Below, one piece after another: positions 27,607 through 37,698 of a stretch of 64,000 nucleotides of DNA (the first letter of the stretch is position 1; every line of letters starts with the position of its first letter). Below the pieces are notes generated by a model. That model searched no databases and was not told the DNA's origin. It saw only the letters and a list, made by a program, of their open reading frames with translations. Source of the DNA: Chitinophagaceae bacterium IBVUCB1 (lineage in GTDB: Bacteria; Bacteroidota; Bacteroidia; Chitinophagales; Chitinophagaceae). Both the position numbers and the translations under genes were made by a program. The stretch spans positions 384,057 through 448,056 of the forward strand of contig NFUW01000001.1 in NCBI GenBank assembly GCA_002127285.1. Reading direction: 5' to 3'.

Positions 27607-29622
27607 TTATTCCCACAAATGCAAGTATGCCAAAACATCAGCTGGGCTTTGCTTTGGCGGCAAACAGGCATCTTGTGTGCAAATTAAAATACCGTTTACA
27701 AATGCAGATTTTTTTAACGCCTTTGGGGCATTTTCAGATATTTCTTTTTGTGAAGTGATTATAAATGCACCCGAGAGGAGGTATTGCTGCAATACAGCTG
27801 CATCTTCCTTGTTGCATTGTATGGTTTTAAAACCGTGGGCATATTGCTGCATAAGCCCTGCCCAATAAGCAAATGAATAGGTGTATCGGCTTACAGAACC
27901 AGCCATGCGCTGCATCAAGGCAAATGCCTGCTCCGTTAGCTCAAAACGCTCCATACAAAGCCCCAGCAGCAGCATATTATGCGTCATAACAGCGTTTGCG
28001 GAGGGGGTTGCCCCGTCGTAATTATCTATTTTACGAACAGGTATATCTGTTCTGTCTGCTGATGTGTAGTAAAAAAAGCAATAGTTTTCGTCAATAAACA
28101 TGCGCGATGCATCGTTCAGCAAGGTGTTTGCCCTTGTTATCCAATCATTTTGCCCACTGGCAGATGCCAATTGCAGCATAGCTTGTATCAGGTACGCATA
28201 ATCGTCCAAATTAGCCTCTATCCTTGCTTTGCCTGCCTTCCATGTATGCTTCCACTTACCATCTGCCCAAAAATGCTTGTGCATCCAATCCATGTGTTTA
28301 GTGGCTGCTTGCAGATAGCTTTTATTGCTCAATACCGCGCCTGCTTTGCTGAGTGCTATGTTCATTAGTGCGTTCCACGATAGCAGGCATTTGTCGTCTG
28401 TCAAAGGACGTATGCGCGTATTCCTTGTTGCTAATAGCTTTTGCTTTGCAGTTAATATTTTGTCGGCAATAGCTGCTTCATCCAAGTTGAATTTTGTTGC
28501 TAATGCAGCCATACCTGTTGCCACATGCAATATATTCGTGTGTTCCCAGTTGCCTTCTTCTTCTATACCGAAATAAGCCTGCAACATTGCGTCATCACCT
28601 ATTACTGCCTGCCAGTCTTGCCATGTGAATGTATAATACTTGCCCTCTACTCCTTCGCTATCGGCATCTATAGCACTGTAATAGCCGCCTGTAGCGTCTT
28701 TCAATTCAGCCTCAGCAAATGCGATTGTTTCTTCTATTACTTCTTTGTAGCGTTTGTTTTTGGTAAGCGCATACGCATCGCACAGTGCCATTATCAGCAA
28801 TGCATTATCGTACAGCATCTTTTCAAAATGCGGTACTAACCATTTTTCATCAGTTGCATAACGGGCAAAACCACCGCCAAGCTGGTCGTAAATGCCACCT
28901 GCTATCATGGCATCGAGGCTATGCAACGCTTGTGTTTTAGCTGCTTCGTTGCCTGTGAGTGTAAAGTGGTGCAGCAAATAGCTGATGGCCATTGTACCGG
29001 GGAATTTAGGCGCACGACCAAAGCCTCCATTTTCGGTATCGGCTTGTTGCAACAATGTATTTGTCATTGCCACACAGGTTTCTTTAGTCCAAGCCTCACT
29101 ATTAGCTGCCGTGGCATATTTAGATGCATTTTGCAGGTATTGTACCATCTGCTTGCTTTGCGCCTGTACTTCATCTTGCTGCTGTTGCCATATCGTGTGC
29201 ATGCGCTCTAATACCTGCATCCAAGACATACGGCTATACATAGGCCTTGGCGGAAAGTATGTACCCCCATAAAAAGGCACTCTATCGGGTGTGGCAAATG
29301 CATTGAGCGGCCAGCCTCCACTACCGCTAATGGCTTGCACGGCATCTATATACAGATGGTCAACATCGGGGTGTTCTTCCCTATCTACTTTTATACATAC
29401 AAAATGCTCGTTCATATAGGCAGCGACGGTAGCATCTTCAAAGCTTTCGCGCTCCATTACATGGCACCAATGGCAGGCAGCATAGCCAATACTCACAATT
29501 ACAGGTTTATTTTCCTGCTTTGCTTTTTCAAAAGGCTCGTCTCCCCAAGCATACCAATCAACAGGGTTGTGCGCGTGTTGCAATAAATAAGGGCTCAATT
29601 CATTGATTAACCTGTTTGCCAT
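27607..29622 (-). CDS. Thioredoxin-fold / six-hairpin glycosidase-fold protein (DUF255, YyaL-like)
   Basis: About 671 residues. The N-terminal thioredoxin-like DUF255 domain starts [27 protein letters not shown] and contains the CxxC-type motif ACHWCHVM. An alpha/alpha-barrel domain related to N-acylglucosamine 2-epimerase folds (about 180-600, [31 protein letters not shown]) follows. The family is widespread and its function is not settled. The start at 29622 is preferred because the 20 residues before it (from 29682) overlap the hemD terminator. Confidence 0.88.
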   Translation of the reverse strand: MANRLINELSPYLLQHAHNPVDWYAWGDEPFEKAKQENKPVIVSIGYAACHWCHVMERESFEDATVAAYMNEHFVCIKVDREEHPDVDHLYIDAVQAISGSGGWPLNAFATPDRVPFYGGTYFPPRPMYSRMSWMQVLERMHTIWQQQQDEVQAQSKQMVQYLQNASKYATAANSEAWTKETCVAMTNTLLQQADTENGGFGRAPKFPGTMAISYLLHHFTLTGNEAAKTQALHSLDAMIAGGIYDQLGGGFARYATDEKWLVPHFEKMLYDNALLIMALCDAYALTKNKRYKEVIEETIAFAEAELKDATGGYYSAIDADSEGVEGKYYTFTWQDWQAVIGDDAMLQAYFGIEEEGNWEHTNILHVATGMAALATKFNLDEAAIADKILTAKQKLLATRNTRIRPLTDDKCLLSWNALMNIALSKAGAVLSNKSYLQAATKHMDWMHKHFWADGKWKHTWKAGKARIEANLDDYAYLIQAMLQLASASGQNDWITRANTLLNDASRMFIDENYCFFYYTSADRTDIPVRKIDNYDGATPSANAVMTHNMLLLGLCMERFELTEQAFALMQRMAGSVSRYTYSFAYWAGLMQQYAHGFKTIQCNKEDAAVLQQYLLSGAFIITSQKEISENAPKALKKSAFVNGILICTQDACLPPKQSPADVLAYLHLWE

Positions 29623-29669
29623 ACTATGTAAGTTATTCGTAAATGTACATTGCAGAATGGCGATAAAAA

Positions 29670-29699
29670 TAAGGCTCAACATAACAATGTTGAGCCTTA
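29670..29699 (-). terminator. Terminator of the hemD transcript
   Basis: Perfect 13-bp stem TAAGGCTCAACAT/ATGTTGAGCCTTA with a 4-nt loop, then TTTTTAT on the minus strand. Confidence 0.87.
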
Positions 29700-29723
29700 C
29701 ATCTATTGCATTATAGCTGTTAG

Positions 29724-30527
29724 TTATTTCTTTATTTCTATCAGGTATCTTTCCAACGCCGAAACCATAGAAGGTGCATTGGGTGCGGGTGCTTTAACAT
29801 CCAGCCTCAGACCTGCATCTTCAATGGCTTTTGATGTAGTAGGACCAAAAGCACCTATCAAAGTGCCATTTTGCTTAAACTTAGGGTCATGTTCAAACAA
29901 AGTTTGTACGCTAAACGGGCTGAAAAACACAATCATATCATACTTGTCTTTCATCACCTGTGTTATCTCGTTCGATACGGTACGATACAGGGTAGCCTCT
30001 GCATATTGAATGTTATGGGCTGCTAAAAACTGTGCAATGTCATTCTTCCCATTATCAGCCGTTGGCAGTATAAATTTTTCGTTGTGTTTGTGTTTGCCAA
30101 TCACTTCGAGCAAACCATCTGTACTGCCATCTGCAGAGAAAAATACCTTACGCTTGCGGTATAGTATGAATTTTTGCAGGTACAATGCTACCGCTTCGGT
30201 TATACAGAAGTACTTCATGTCCTGAGACACTTTTACTTTCAGTTCTTCACAGATGCGGAAGAAATGGTCAACTGCATTGCGGCTTGTAAATATGATAGCT
30301 GTATGTTCTGCAATATCAATGCGTTGTTTGCGAAAGTCTTTGCCAGCAAGCCCCTCTACCCTGATGAACGGGTGAAAAGCCAATTGCACATTGTATTTCT
30401 TAGCTAATTCAAAATACGGCGATTTCTCCGTTTCCGGACGCGGTTGGGTGATGAGAATAGACTCTAATTTGTGCGTCGTTTCTTTCTTACCGGTGCTTTT
30501 GCTCTGCGAACGTTCAGCTTTTGCCAT
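29724..30527 (-). CDS. hemD: Uroporphyrinogen-III synthase
   Basis: Closes and inverts ring D of hydroxymethylbilane to give uroporphyrinogen III in haem synthesis. The protein (267 aa from MAKAERSQ) shows the HEM4 fold pattern: [16 protein letters not shown] at the start, [13 protein letters not shown] in domain 1, and [17 protein letters not shown] and [15 protein letters not shown] in domain 2. An in-frame ATG at 30557 would add ten residues; a Lys/Ser-rich N-terminus occurs with either start. The DUF4271 gene just upstream is a usual neighbour in Bacteroidota. The hemW-type gene lies 1.6 kb away. Confidence 0.9.
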   Translation of the reverse strand: MAKAERSQSKSTGKKETTHKLESILITQPRPETEKSPYFELAKKYNVQLAFHPFIRVEGLAGKDFRKQRIDIAEHTAIIFTSRNAVDHFFRICEELKVKVSQDMKYFCITEAVALYLQKFILYRKRKVFFSADGSTDGLLEVIGKHKHNEKFILPTADNGKNDIAQFLAAHNIQYAEATLYRTVSNEITQVMKDKYDMIVFFSPFSVQTLFEHDPKFKQNGTLIGAFGPTTSKAIEDAGLRLDVKAPAPNAPSMVSALERYLIEIKK

Positions 30528-30582
30528 ATTTGGGTTAAAAACGGGTGTTTTAGCCAATTTATTATCAGCAAAAAATATGCCG

Positions 30583-31446
30583 TTAGTACAACAACATTTT
30601 TACCAACAATTTCATCAACACTGCCAAAGGCAATATTTCCGAGGCGCAAAGGTACGTAAAAAAATGAAATTTACTGTACTGAAAGAAGGAACCGAATACT
30701 TGCCAAGACCGTAAGTATCTGCTTACAAAGAGAAGGCTAATGAGAATAGCTGCCACGATGAGTACAGGCCCTTTATATACTGCATCTGCAAAGGCAAGAA
30801 AAAATACAAAAGGTAGCAGGATAACTGCCAGTACCTTGTTTATTAAGAAAATATTGAATAAATAACCTTCAGATACACTATCTAACTTGAATGCCCAACC
30901 ACCAAACCTTACGGCAATGTATTTTCCTGTATAAATAGCAGCCAAGCCCCCCATCATAGATAACATTAATAACAGCGGGTTAATATTGCCTGCTGTTACG
31001 GGTGAATAAATCTTGACAAGATAATACATAAACATCCCCACCACCATAAAGAATAGCAGGTTCATAAGGGTGTTAGAGATGCCTGCTGTTTCTAACTGCT
31101 CTCGGGATGCACTGGAATAAGACGGGCTGCGAAATACCGACCATAGATTAGTGAAATACCGATTGTTTGTATAGCGGATAATGCCCAAAAAAATACAGAT
31201 GGCTACCAATATATAGAAATCAACCGTTTTATTGTTGAAATACCTCGGTGCTTCTACCGCATTTATAACCACCTGCGACGACATCATTGGGTGCTCATGC
31301 ATCAGGCTGTCGAATTGCCGATTATTGGCTGCCGCGTCGGGCTTTACAACAAATGGAAGGCTATTATATGCCGGTACTGCCACCGTATGGTTACACCACA
31401 CAACGAAACCAAGCAATAACAAGGAAATACGGGATAGCTTGTTCAT
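30583..31446 (-). CDS. DUF4271 membrane protein
   Basis: A 287-residue protein with an N-terminal signal-like helix and about six further membrane helices (for example VDFYILVAICIFLGIIRY). The central part LWSVFRSPSYSSASREQLE is typical of DUF4271. It is found beside hemD across Bacteroidota; function unknown. It ends 25-55 bp before hemD on the same strand, so the two are probably cotranscribed. Confidence 0.82.
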   Translation of the reverse strand: MNKLSRISLLLLGFVVWCNHTVAVPAYNSLPFVVKPDAAANNRQFDSLMHEHPMMSSQVVINAVEAPRYFNNKTVDFYILVAICIFLGIIRYTNNRYFTNLWSVFRSPSYSSASREQLETAGISNTLMNLLFFMVVGMFMYYLVKIYSPVTAGNINPLLLMLSMMGGLAAIYTGKYIAVRFGGWAFKLDSVSEGYLFNIFLINKVLAVILLPFVFFLAFADAVYKGPVLIVAAILISLLFVSRYLRSWQVFGSFFQYSKFHFFTYLCASEILPLAVLMKLLVKMLLY

Positions 31447-31494
31447 ACAATACCTGTGGCAAAACTAATATTAAAGCGTAACATGAACATAGTA

Positions 31495-32031
31495 CTACCT
31501 GACAGATAACTGAAGATGTGCCCGTATCTGGTTATAAATAATCTCCAGTTTGTCTTTATTGTCCGTGTTGCACATTTCTAAAGCCAGTAAACGCGATTGT
31601 CTGAAACATTCCTTCAGCGTTGTTTCGCAGTTGGCATCAATATCATCAGCAATGGCTTTTGCCCATGCTTCTTTGTAAACAGGCTTGACGGTTTTTGAAA
31701 ACAGCAATAACACAACATCGTCAGGCCTGTTTTGTATATACCTGCGGCAGGCATTACCCAAGGATTGTTTCAGTTCTTTGTCTTTGGTAAGAAATAATGT
31801 CTTTGATACTAAAAAGATATAGAACGGCCTAGTATCATCGTTTTCAGTACTCATGCTATCCATAATGCTCGACATAATATCGTCATCCGCAGGCTTCACA
31901 GTACCTACATGAATATCTTTTGCCGCTTTAGACACGTTGGGCAGGCCCATATAGTAAACAGTAGGCTTTAGCTCTTGCGCATGTGCGGCAAATGCCATCA
32001 AACAAACTATGATGCTTAGCAGTTTACGCAT
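31495..32031 (-). CDS. Exported hypothetical protein
   Basis: A 178-residue protein with a signal peptide (MRKLLSIIVCLMAFAAHAQE). The mature helical domain contains four cysteines and no motif I know. It lies between DUF4271 and hemW, divergent from hemW. Transcription could continue into DUF4271 (48-bp gap). Confidence 0.6.
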   Translation of the reverse strand: MRKLLSIIVCLMAFAAHAQELKPTVYYMGLPNVSKAAKDIHVGTVKPADDDIMSSIMDSMSTENDDTRPFYIFLVSKTLFLTKDKELKQSLGNACRRYIQNRPDDVVLLLFSKTVKPVYKEAWAKAIADDIDANCETTLKECFRQSRLLALEMCNTDNKDKLEIIYNQIRAHLQLSVR

Positions 32032-32131
32032 TATCTTTTCGTTAACGTGCTAATAAAAATAGCATTAGCCTCTGAAAATATATAATTGCGTTATCAAATT
32101 TTTTGCAATTACATATTACGGGAAGCAGCAT

Positions 32132-32139
32132 TAGCTTTG
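32132..32139 (+). promoter_or_regulatory. Promoter -7 box of hemW
   Basis: TAGCTTTG, a perfect TAnnTTTG. The leader to ATG 32159 would be about 13 nt. Confidence 0.55.
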
Positions 32140-32158
32140 CAGATATTTCAATCAGGCA

Positions 32159-33286
32159 TTGGCTGGCATTTATATTCATATACCGTTTTGCAGGCAGGCA
32201 TGCACCTACTGCAATTTCCATTTCAGCACATCGCTGCGTCATAAAAATGAGATGCTGCAAGCCATACAGCAAGAGTTGGCTATGCAGGCCAGCTACCTCA
32301 ACGGGCAAGCTATAGAAACCATCTATTTTGGTGGCGGCACCCCCAGCCTGCTAAGTGCAGACGAGATAAACCGAATTACAGATACGGTAATGCAGCATTA
32401 TACAGTCGTCAATCTGAAAGAATTTACATTAGAAACAAACCCCGACGACCTGTCTTACGCCTACATCAAATCATTGAAAAGCACTTTGGTAAACAGGTTC
32501 AGTATTGGCATACAATCTTTTAGAGATAATGACCTGCAATACATGAACAGGGCACACAATGCACAACAGGCTGAGGCATCTGTAAAAACTGCACAGGATG
32601 CTGGCTTTGAGAATATCACCATCGACCTGATATACGGCACCCCTAAGCTTAGTGATGAGGATTGGAAGAATAACCTTGACAGGGTAAGAGAATACAGCAT
32701 ACCCCACTTCAGCGCATACGCACTAACGGTAGAAGAAGGAACAGCACTACACCACAACATTAAGCACAAGAAAACTATACCTGTTGACGCGGCGCAAGCA
32801 GCAGCTCAATTTGAAATACTGATGGCCTATGCAGCAGATAACGGTTACGAGCATTACGAAATTTCAAACTTCGCCCTACCCGATATGTATGCGGTACACA
32901 ACACCAACTATTGGATGGGTGTACCCTATTTAGGTATTGGGCCGTCAGCACATTCGTATAACGGGAATGCCCGCAGATGGAATATTGCTAACAATGCCCT
33001 CTACCTAAAAAGTATATTACAACAGCGAACAGTACCCTATGAAGAAGAAGTACTGACAACAGAACAACGTGTAAATGAGTACGTTATGACATCACTTCGT
33101 ACCATGTGGGGTTGCGATTTGGATAAAATAACAAAACAATACGGGGAAGATTACAGTCAATCTATCGCAAGCAATGCACAGGCTTTTTACAACAACGGGC
33201 AAATGATAGCTGAGGGCAACAAACTGATACTAACGCAAACAGGGAAACTATTTGCCGATAATATTGCCGCAACGCTTTTTATTTAA
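32159..33286 (+). CDS. hemW: Radical SAM protein HemW (coproporphyrinogen oxidase-like)
   Basis: A 375-residue radical SAM enzyme with the cluster motif CRQACTYC (Cx3Cx2C) at residues 10-17, the YFGGGTPS SAM-binding segment and the C-terminal HemN domain. It lacks the extra cysteine directly after the cluster motif (CTYCNF instead of CxxCGC) that marks genuine HemN, so it fits HemW, a haem chaperone that delivers haem to membrane targets. Proximity to hemD is consistent with tetrapyrrole metabolism. Confidence 0.88.
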   Translation: MAGIYIHIPFCRQACTYCNFHFSTSLRHKNEMLQAIQQELAMQASYLNGQAIETIYFGGGTPSLLSADEINRITDTVMQHYTVVNLKEFTLETNPDDLSYAYIKSLKSTLVNRFSIGIQSFRDNDLQYMNRAHNAQQAEASVKTAQDAGFENITIDLIYGTPKLSDEDWKNNLDRVREYSIPHFSAYALTVEEGTALHHNIKHKKTIPVDAAQAAAQFEILMAYAADNGYEHYEISNFALPDMYAVHNTNYWMGVPYLGIGPSAHSYNGNARRWNIANNALYLKSILQQRTVPYEEEVLTTEQRVNEYVMTSLRTMWGCDLDKITKQYGEDYSQSIASNAQAFYNNGQMIAEGNKLILTQTGKLFADNIAATLFI

Positions 33287-33334
33287 TACAAATAAGTTTT
33301 ATTTTTATCAAAACCCCTTTGTATGTGGATACAA

Positions 33335-34099
33335 ATGAAACGCTTGTTACTTCTATTATGTTTTATATGTACTTCTCTTTTTGCATCTGCACAAAGCGTG
33401 ATGATTACTAAAATGAGCAGGGCAGATGTGTATGCACGAACTGACAATTCGCCCGTATGCTTTCCTGCTGATATTTTAGAAGACATAAGCGACCAAATGT
33501 ATAAAGAAGGAAACCCTAAATACATTTGGGTTGACTTGATTAGAGATGGATATATATCTAACAGCGATGGCATCAGCTACCATGTTTACCTGTACTTACA
33601 TAGTACAGAAAATGGTGGCAACATAACTATACCTCGTGAAAAACAGATAGCGTACATCGAAAAATGGAAACAGTTCATTATAAGCATAAAAGAGCCTGTA
33701 AGCGAACATGGCACATACAGTTTGCACAGAGAAGGTGGTATTGTATGTGCAGACCTTACAAATGAACAAGCTGATTTCAGAAAAACAACTAAACGTGAGT
33801 TGTATTTTCTGGATTTGAATAATCGAGGCGAATTACGCTTCCTAGAAGCGTTTCTTAACGACAAACTTTTGCCGGCAGATGTGCCATTGAATCTGAGTTT
33901 TAGCAACAAGGGGTATTATGTTAATGGCAAAAGAATGAGTGCAGAACATGCCGAAAAGTACGCTGCGATATGCCTTGAAGAATTCGGAACAGATTATAAA
34001 GGGCGTAATGAAAAAATGGAGAAAGGGCCTTTGCCTGAAAATACATTGGGAAAACAGATTGCTGCCTTGAAAACTGCCATTAACGCCACTGAGCAATAA
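33335..34099 (+). CDS. Exported hypothetical protein
   Basis: A 254-residue protein with a clear signal peptide (MKRLLLLLCFICTSLFASAQ). I do not recognise the mature domain, which mixes strands and helices and ends in an amphipathic Ala-rich helix. The start at 33335 is preferred to 33323 because it begins with the positively charged n-region. It follows hemW by about 48 bp and could be cotranscribed. Base composition is similar to the neighbours. Confidence 0.65.
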   Translation: MKRLLLLLCFICTSLFASAQSVMITKMSRADVYARTDNSPVCFPADILEDISDQMYKEGNPKYIWVDLIRDGYISNSDGISYHVYLYLHSTENGGNITIPREKQIAYIEKWKQFIISIKEPVSEHGTYSLHREGGIVCADLTNEQADFRKTTKRELYFLDLNNRGELRFLEAFLNDKLLPADVPLNLSFSNKGYYVNGKRMSAEHAEKYAAICLEEFGTDYKGRNEKMEKGPLPENTLGKQIAALKTAINATEQ

Positions 34100-34263
34100 C
34101 TATCACAAACAATCTTGCAAACGAAATGTTATTTGAATTGTAAATACATTGTTTAAGAAATGAAGCTTCAATTGTTAAACACCAAAAATAAAGACAAGTA
34201 ATATGTAATACCATTATACTTTAGTACAAACAAACAACAAACTAACAAACTAATATTAAAGCT

Positions 34264-34905
34264 ATGAGTTCAAAATCCCCTATTAAAGTAGCTATTGCGC
34301 ACAGCAATAAGCTTACTTGTGTTGCGCTTAGTACTATTGCATCTAAAAATGGCTGCAAGGTACTTTTTGAAACAACATCGGGCAAAAGCCTTATCTCTAA
34401 ATTGAAACAAGATAAGAGTATTGAGATTCTTTTGATGGATATTCCATTAAAAGACCTGAATGCCTATACGGTTATTAAAGAGATAGCACGCATAAACCCT
34501 AAGCTGAAAGTGCTGATTGTATCTTCTTACACTCATCCGTTTACCATCAGCTACATGGCATACCATGGTATTTGCGGTTTTATTGGCGATGAAGCAGACG
34601 AAACAATTATTGCCAACGCTATTAAGAGCGTACATCTGAAGGGTTATTTTTCAGGAAAAACATTGAGCCGCAGAGAAATGAATGAACTGGCTGAAATACC
34701 TGTATTACAAGTAACCAAAAAACAGGTTACTTTTCTTCAATATTGCTGCACGGATATGAACTATTACGAAATGGCTGAAAAAATGAAAATAAGCCATAGA
34801 ACGGTAGATTGGTATCGCGATTTATTATTTGAAAGGCATAACCTTACCAATCGTGCTGATTTGGTGTTATTCAGCCTTAAGACAGGACTGGTAACACTTT
34901 CATAA
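34264..34905 (+). CDS. Atypical response regulator with LuxR-type HTH
   Basis: A 213-residue protein. The receiver-like N-terminus keeps the phosphoacceptor-position Asp (LLMDIPLKDL). The usual acidic pair after strand 1 is replaced by AHSN, and the conserved Lys after strand 5 is missing (CGFIGDEADE). The C-terminal HTH (about 145-210, VTKKQVTFLQYCCTDMNYYEMAEKMKISHRTVDWYRDLL) is intact. No kinase gene is near. It probably binds DNA without classical phosphorylation. It stands alone with a weak TACTTTAG box upstream. Confidence 0.8.
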   Translation: MSSKSPIKVAIAHSNKLTCVALSTIASKNGCKVLFETTSGKSLISKLKQDKSIEILLMDIPLKDLNAYTVIKEIARINPKLKVLIVSSYTHPFTISYMAYHGICGFIGDEADETIIANAIKSVHLKGYFSGKTLSRREMNELAEIPVLQVTKKQVTFLQYCCTDMNYYEMAEKMKISHRTVDWYRDLLFERHNLTNRADLVLFSLKTGLVTLS

Positions 34906-34906
34906 A

Positions 34907-35902
34907 CTATTTTTTCAGGTACACAATTACCGGAAAGTGGTCGCTGTAACCATTATTCCAGTATGTACCACGAAAACTGCGAAACGGGTAATTGCGAAAC
35001 TTGCCCGTTTCTTGCCGTAAAAAAGGACGGTCGTATATCTCTGCGCCTGCATATTGCAGGCCTTTGTTTTTTACGAACCCTGCAGTTAATACTATCTGGT
35101 CAAACAAGTCCCATCTGCGTTGAAATACTGCCGTGCCCTTGCCACTTGCATACATGGCAGCAAAGGGGTTGAACAACGTATTATTCCCTACATTATCCTG
35201 ATTGGCAGTAGCACCTAACACCTGCGTCAGGCTCTCGTTATCAGGGTTATCATTCAGGTCGCCCATCAGCACTATCTTTGCATTGCTATTAATTCGTCTT
35301 ATCTCGTCAATCAACTTGCGGTTAGCTGCCGCCATTTCTTTTCGTTTGTGTTCTGTTTCGTCTGCTCCATCTTTACGAGATGGCCAATGGTTTACCAAAA
35401 TGTGCAATGTATCTCCTGCAAGCACACCCTTTACATATAATGGCTCTCGCGCTCCTTTGCGCACATTCAGTTGCCTCGATGCAATGACTTTGAAATGTGC
35501 AGGATTGTATAGTATTGCGACATCAATACCGCGCGGGTCGGTGCTGTTATACCATACGTATTTGTAGCCACGAGCTTTCAATTCTGGTTGAGCAATCAGG
35601 GCATTTAATACGGTATTATTTTCCACCTCTGCCAACCCTATTATGGATGCACCTTTTGGGCTCTTGTCTGTACCTGCTCGTTGGAGGGCATAAGCCATAT
35701 TGCGCAGCTTTTGCTTGTATATTTTATCGGTATAGCGGTAGTTGCCTGTTGGTGTAAACTCATCATCATCCGTCAGCGGATCGTTAACAGTATCAAACAG
35801 GTTTTCAAGATTATAAAACACAACGGGATAAACTTGTTGCGCATTTGCTGTAAAAGCAAAAAGAAAAAGTAAAAAAGTAAAAAATATGCGTTGCAAAAGC
35901 AC
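34907..35902 (-). CDS. Endonuclease/exonuclease/phosphatase-family protein, exported
   Basis: A 331-residue protein with a signal peptide (to about residue 21, AFTANAQ). The fold signature residues are FYNLENLFDT, GLAEVENN, NHWPSR, MGDLNDNPDN and YSDHFPV, so the metal and catalytic Asp/His residues are complete. Secreted members may act as nucleases or phosphodiesterases; the substrate is unknown. It converges on the response regulator with one base between stops, and pfkA starts 28 bp upstream of it on the same strand. Confidence 0.85.
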   Translation of the reverse strand: MLLQRIFFTFLLFLFAFTANAQQVYPVVFYNLENLFDTVNDPLTDDDEFTPTGNYRYTDKIYKQKLRNMAYALQRAGTDKSPKGASIIGLAEVENNTVLNALIAQPELKARGYKYVWYNSTDPRGIDVAILYNPAHFKVIASRQLNVRKGAREPLYVKGVLAGDTLHILVNHWPSRKDGADETEHKRKEMAAANRKLIDEIRRINSNAKIVLMGDLNDNPDNESLTQVLGATANQDNVGNNTLFNPFAAMYASGKGTAVFQRRWDLFDQIVLTAGFVKNKGLQYAGAEIYDRPFLRQETGKFRNYPFRSFRGTYWNNGYSDHFPVIVYLKK

Positions 35903-35930
35903 TTGTAGTTTGTAGTAATTAATATACAGT

Positions 35931-36911
35931 TTACACCGCCAGCACGTGTATCATATCTATCATGTCTTTGCTGATAACGGCATTCTGTTTTACACAATTT
36001 TCAAACGGTGTATAAACAACCGTATCATTTACAATACCTGCCATTACCTGCGTCTTGCCAATTCGTAGCGCCTCTACAGCAGCATGTCCCAGCCTGCTTG
36101 CCAATACCCTATCTGCGCAAGAAGGGCTACCGCCACGCTGTATATGCCCCAATACCGTACTGCGTACATCCAGCATCGGGAAACGACGTTGTACTGCAGC
36201 ATGTAATTCCTTAGCACCGCCAAAATCATCGCCCTCTGCCACTACTATAATATGCACATTCTTTTTGCGGCGTTCATCCATATCAATTCGGTTTAGCACG
36301 GCATCAATATCTGTATTGGTTTCCGGTATCAGTATATCTTCTGCACCGCAAGCTATGCCGCTATGCAGTGCTATATAACCAGCGTCCCTACCCATTACCT
36401 CTACAATAAACAATCGGTTGTGTGCTTCTGCCGTATCGCGTATTTTATCTATTGCGCCTACAGCTGTATTAACTGCCGTATCAAAACCTATGGTATAATC
36501 AGTACCTGCCAAGTCTTTATCAATAGTGCCTGGCAAGCCAACTGCGGGTATGGTAAACTGTTTGAAGAATGCTACCGCACCACGAAATGTACCATCTCCA
36601 CCTATCAACACCAAACCCTCTATACCATGCGTTTGTAATTGTTCGTATGCTTTGCGCATACCCTCTTCAGTCATAAAGTCTTTGCTACGGGCAGTTTTCA
36701 ATACAGTACCGCCGCGTTGTATGATGTTTGATACATCGGTAGCTTCCATACGGTAAATATCTCCCTCTATCATACCCTGATAACCACGGCGTATGCCATA
36801 TACTTCCATGCCATGATAAATAGCCGTACGAACTGCGGCACGCACAGCAGCATTCATACCCGGGCTATCGCCGCCCGATGTCATAATTCCTATTTTGCGG
36901 ATTGGCTTCAT
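35931..36911 (-). CDS. pfkA: ATP-dependent 6-phosphofructokinase
   Basis: Phosphorylates fructose 6-phosphate in glycolysis. The 326-residue protein has SGGDSPGMNAAVRA, GGDGTFRGA, PGTIDKDLAGTDYTIGFDTA, EVMGRDAGYIA and LGHIQRGGSPSCADR. Gly after the Asp in GGDG and Gly in PGTID point to ATP, not pyrophosphate, as donor. PGTIDKD (usual IDND) is a small variation. A TACTTTCA box at 36932-36939 (minus strand) would give a leader of about 14 nt. The exonuclease-like gene follows and may be cotranscribed. Confidence 0.95.
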   Translation of the reverse strand: MKPIRKIGIMTSGGDSPGMNAAVRAAVRTAIYHGMEVYGIRRGYQGMIEGDIYRMEATDVSNIIQRGGTVLKTARSKDFMTEEGMRKAYEQLQTHGIEGLVLIGGDGTFRGAVAFFKQFTIPAVGLPGTIDKDLAGTDYTIGFDTAVNTAVGAIDKIRDTAEAHNRLFIVEVMGRDAGYIALHSGIACGAEDILIPETNTDIDAVLNRIDMDERRKKNVHIIVVAEGDDFGGAKELHAAVQRRFPMLDVRSTVLGHIQRGGSPSCADRVLASRLGHAAVEALRIGKTQVMAGIVNDTVVYTPFENCVKQNAVISKDMIDMIHVLAV

Positions 36912-36998
36912 AGTATATTTTTCTTATGGCATGAAAGTAGGGAATTGTAATAATCTTCTGTTGTGGTAGCAGAGAATTAACAAATAGTTGAATAAGCA

Positions 36999-37024
36999 GC
37001 AATGTAAAGCATACTTTACATTGC
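36999..37024. promoter_or_regulatory. Palindromic operator candidate over the -33 region
   Basis: Inverted repeat GCAATGTAAAG (36999-37009), 4-bp centre, CTTTACATTGC (37014-37024); both arms are perfect over 11 bp. A TATCTTTA -7-like box at 37036-37043 follows, so a bound protein would cover the -33 region of the membrane protein/XRE operon. The half-site GCAATGTAAA recurs at 37699-37708. Confidence 0.65.
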
Positions 37025-37056
37025 CAGTTTTGCGTTATCTTTATAAAAACTTAGCT

Positions 37057-37500
37057 ATGATTCAGAAAGTCTTATTGCCACACCGATACAAAAAAGCAGG
37101 CGTGTGGTTTGCACCTATCGGTTTTATAACATGGTGTGCAGCACAACAAGGTGCATTTAGCGGATGGATAGAAACAGGTAGCTGGCAAATGGTAACTATA
37201 TTAGCCACCTCTTTCTTTGGCTTCCTTGCAGGTTTGTACTTCTTGATATTTGCAAAGGAAAAGAACGAGGATGAATATATTGCCAAGTTACGGTTGCAAT
37301 CCTTTCAAACAGCCGCATTCGGGCAACTGGCTTTTTTTATTTTATCGTTTGTGTACATTGCATTGTCGGTTAACGAACCTGCAGGCGATGCGCAATTGGA
37401 GTTATTCTTAATATTGGCAATACTATTGTTTTGGGTATTTTATATAGCTTATTTCAACATTACGATGTACCGAATCAGGAAAATGGCACATGAAAAATAA
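37057..37500 (+). CDS. Small four-helix membrane protein upstream of XRE regulator
   Basis: A 147-residue protein with four predicted membrane helices (GVWFAPIGFITWCAAQ, MVTILATSFFGFLAGLYFLIF, FGQLAFFILSFVYIAL, FLILAILLFWVFYIAYFNI). No family motif is recognised. Its last codons overlap the start of the XRE gene by 11 bp, so translation is probably coupled; this pairing of a membrane protein with a tiny Cro-like regulator recurs in bacteria. ATG 37057 is chosen over 36988, which lies upstream of the likely promoter. Confidence 0.72.
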   Translation: MIQKVLLPHRYKKAGVWFAPIGFITWCAAQQGAFSGWIETGSWQMVTILATSFFGFLAGLYFLIFAKEKNEDEYIAKLRLQSFQTAAFGQLAFFILSFVYIALSVNEPAGDAQLELFLILAILLFWVFYIAYFNITMYRIRKMAHEK

Positions 37501-37690
37501 CGTAAGGGAAGAGCGTATAAAGCTGGACATCACCCAACAAGAACTGGCAGATGCCATATCTGTATCTCGACAAACAATTTTTGCCATCGAAACGGGCAAA
37601 TATACCCCGAGTGTAATATTAGCATTGAAACTAAGCCAGTGTCTGAAAAGAAAGGTAGAAGATCTGTTTGTTTTAGAAAAAGAAGATTAA
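37490..37690 (+). CDS. XRE/Cro-family transcriptional regulator, single HTH domain
   Basis: A 66-residue protein consisting almost only of an HTH_3 domain: ERIKLDITQQELADAISVSRQTIFAIETGKYTPSVILALKLSQCL. It resembles YozG-type small regulators that control an adjacent membrane protein. It overlaps the membrane-protein gene, and the palindrome at 36999-37024 is the obvious candidate target for autoregulation. Confidence 0.88.
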   Translation: MKNNVREERIKLDITQQELADAISVSRQTIFAIETGKYTPSVILALKLSQCLKRKVEDLFVLEKED

Positions 37691-37698
37691 GCTAAAGC

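Noticed and set aside
32042-32308. 88-codon minus-strand frame overlapping hemW
   Set aside because: It is antisense to the conserved radical SAM motif of HemW and its promoter.
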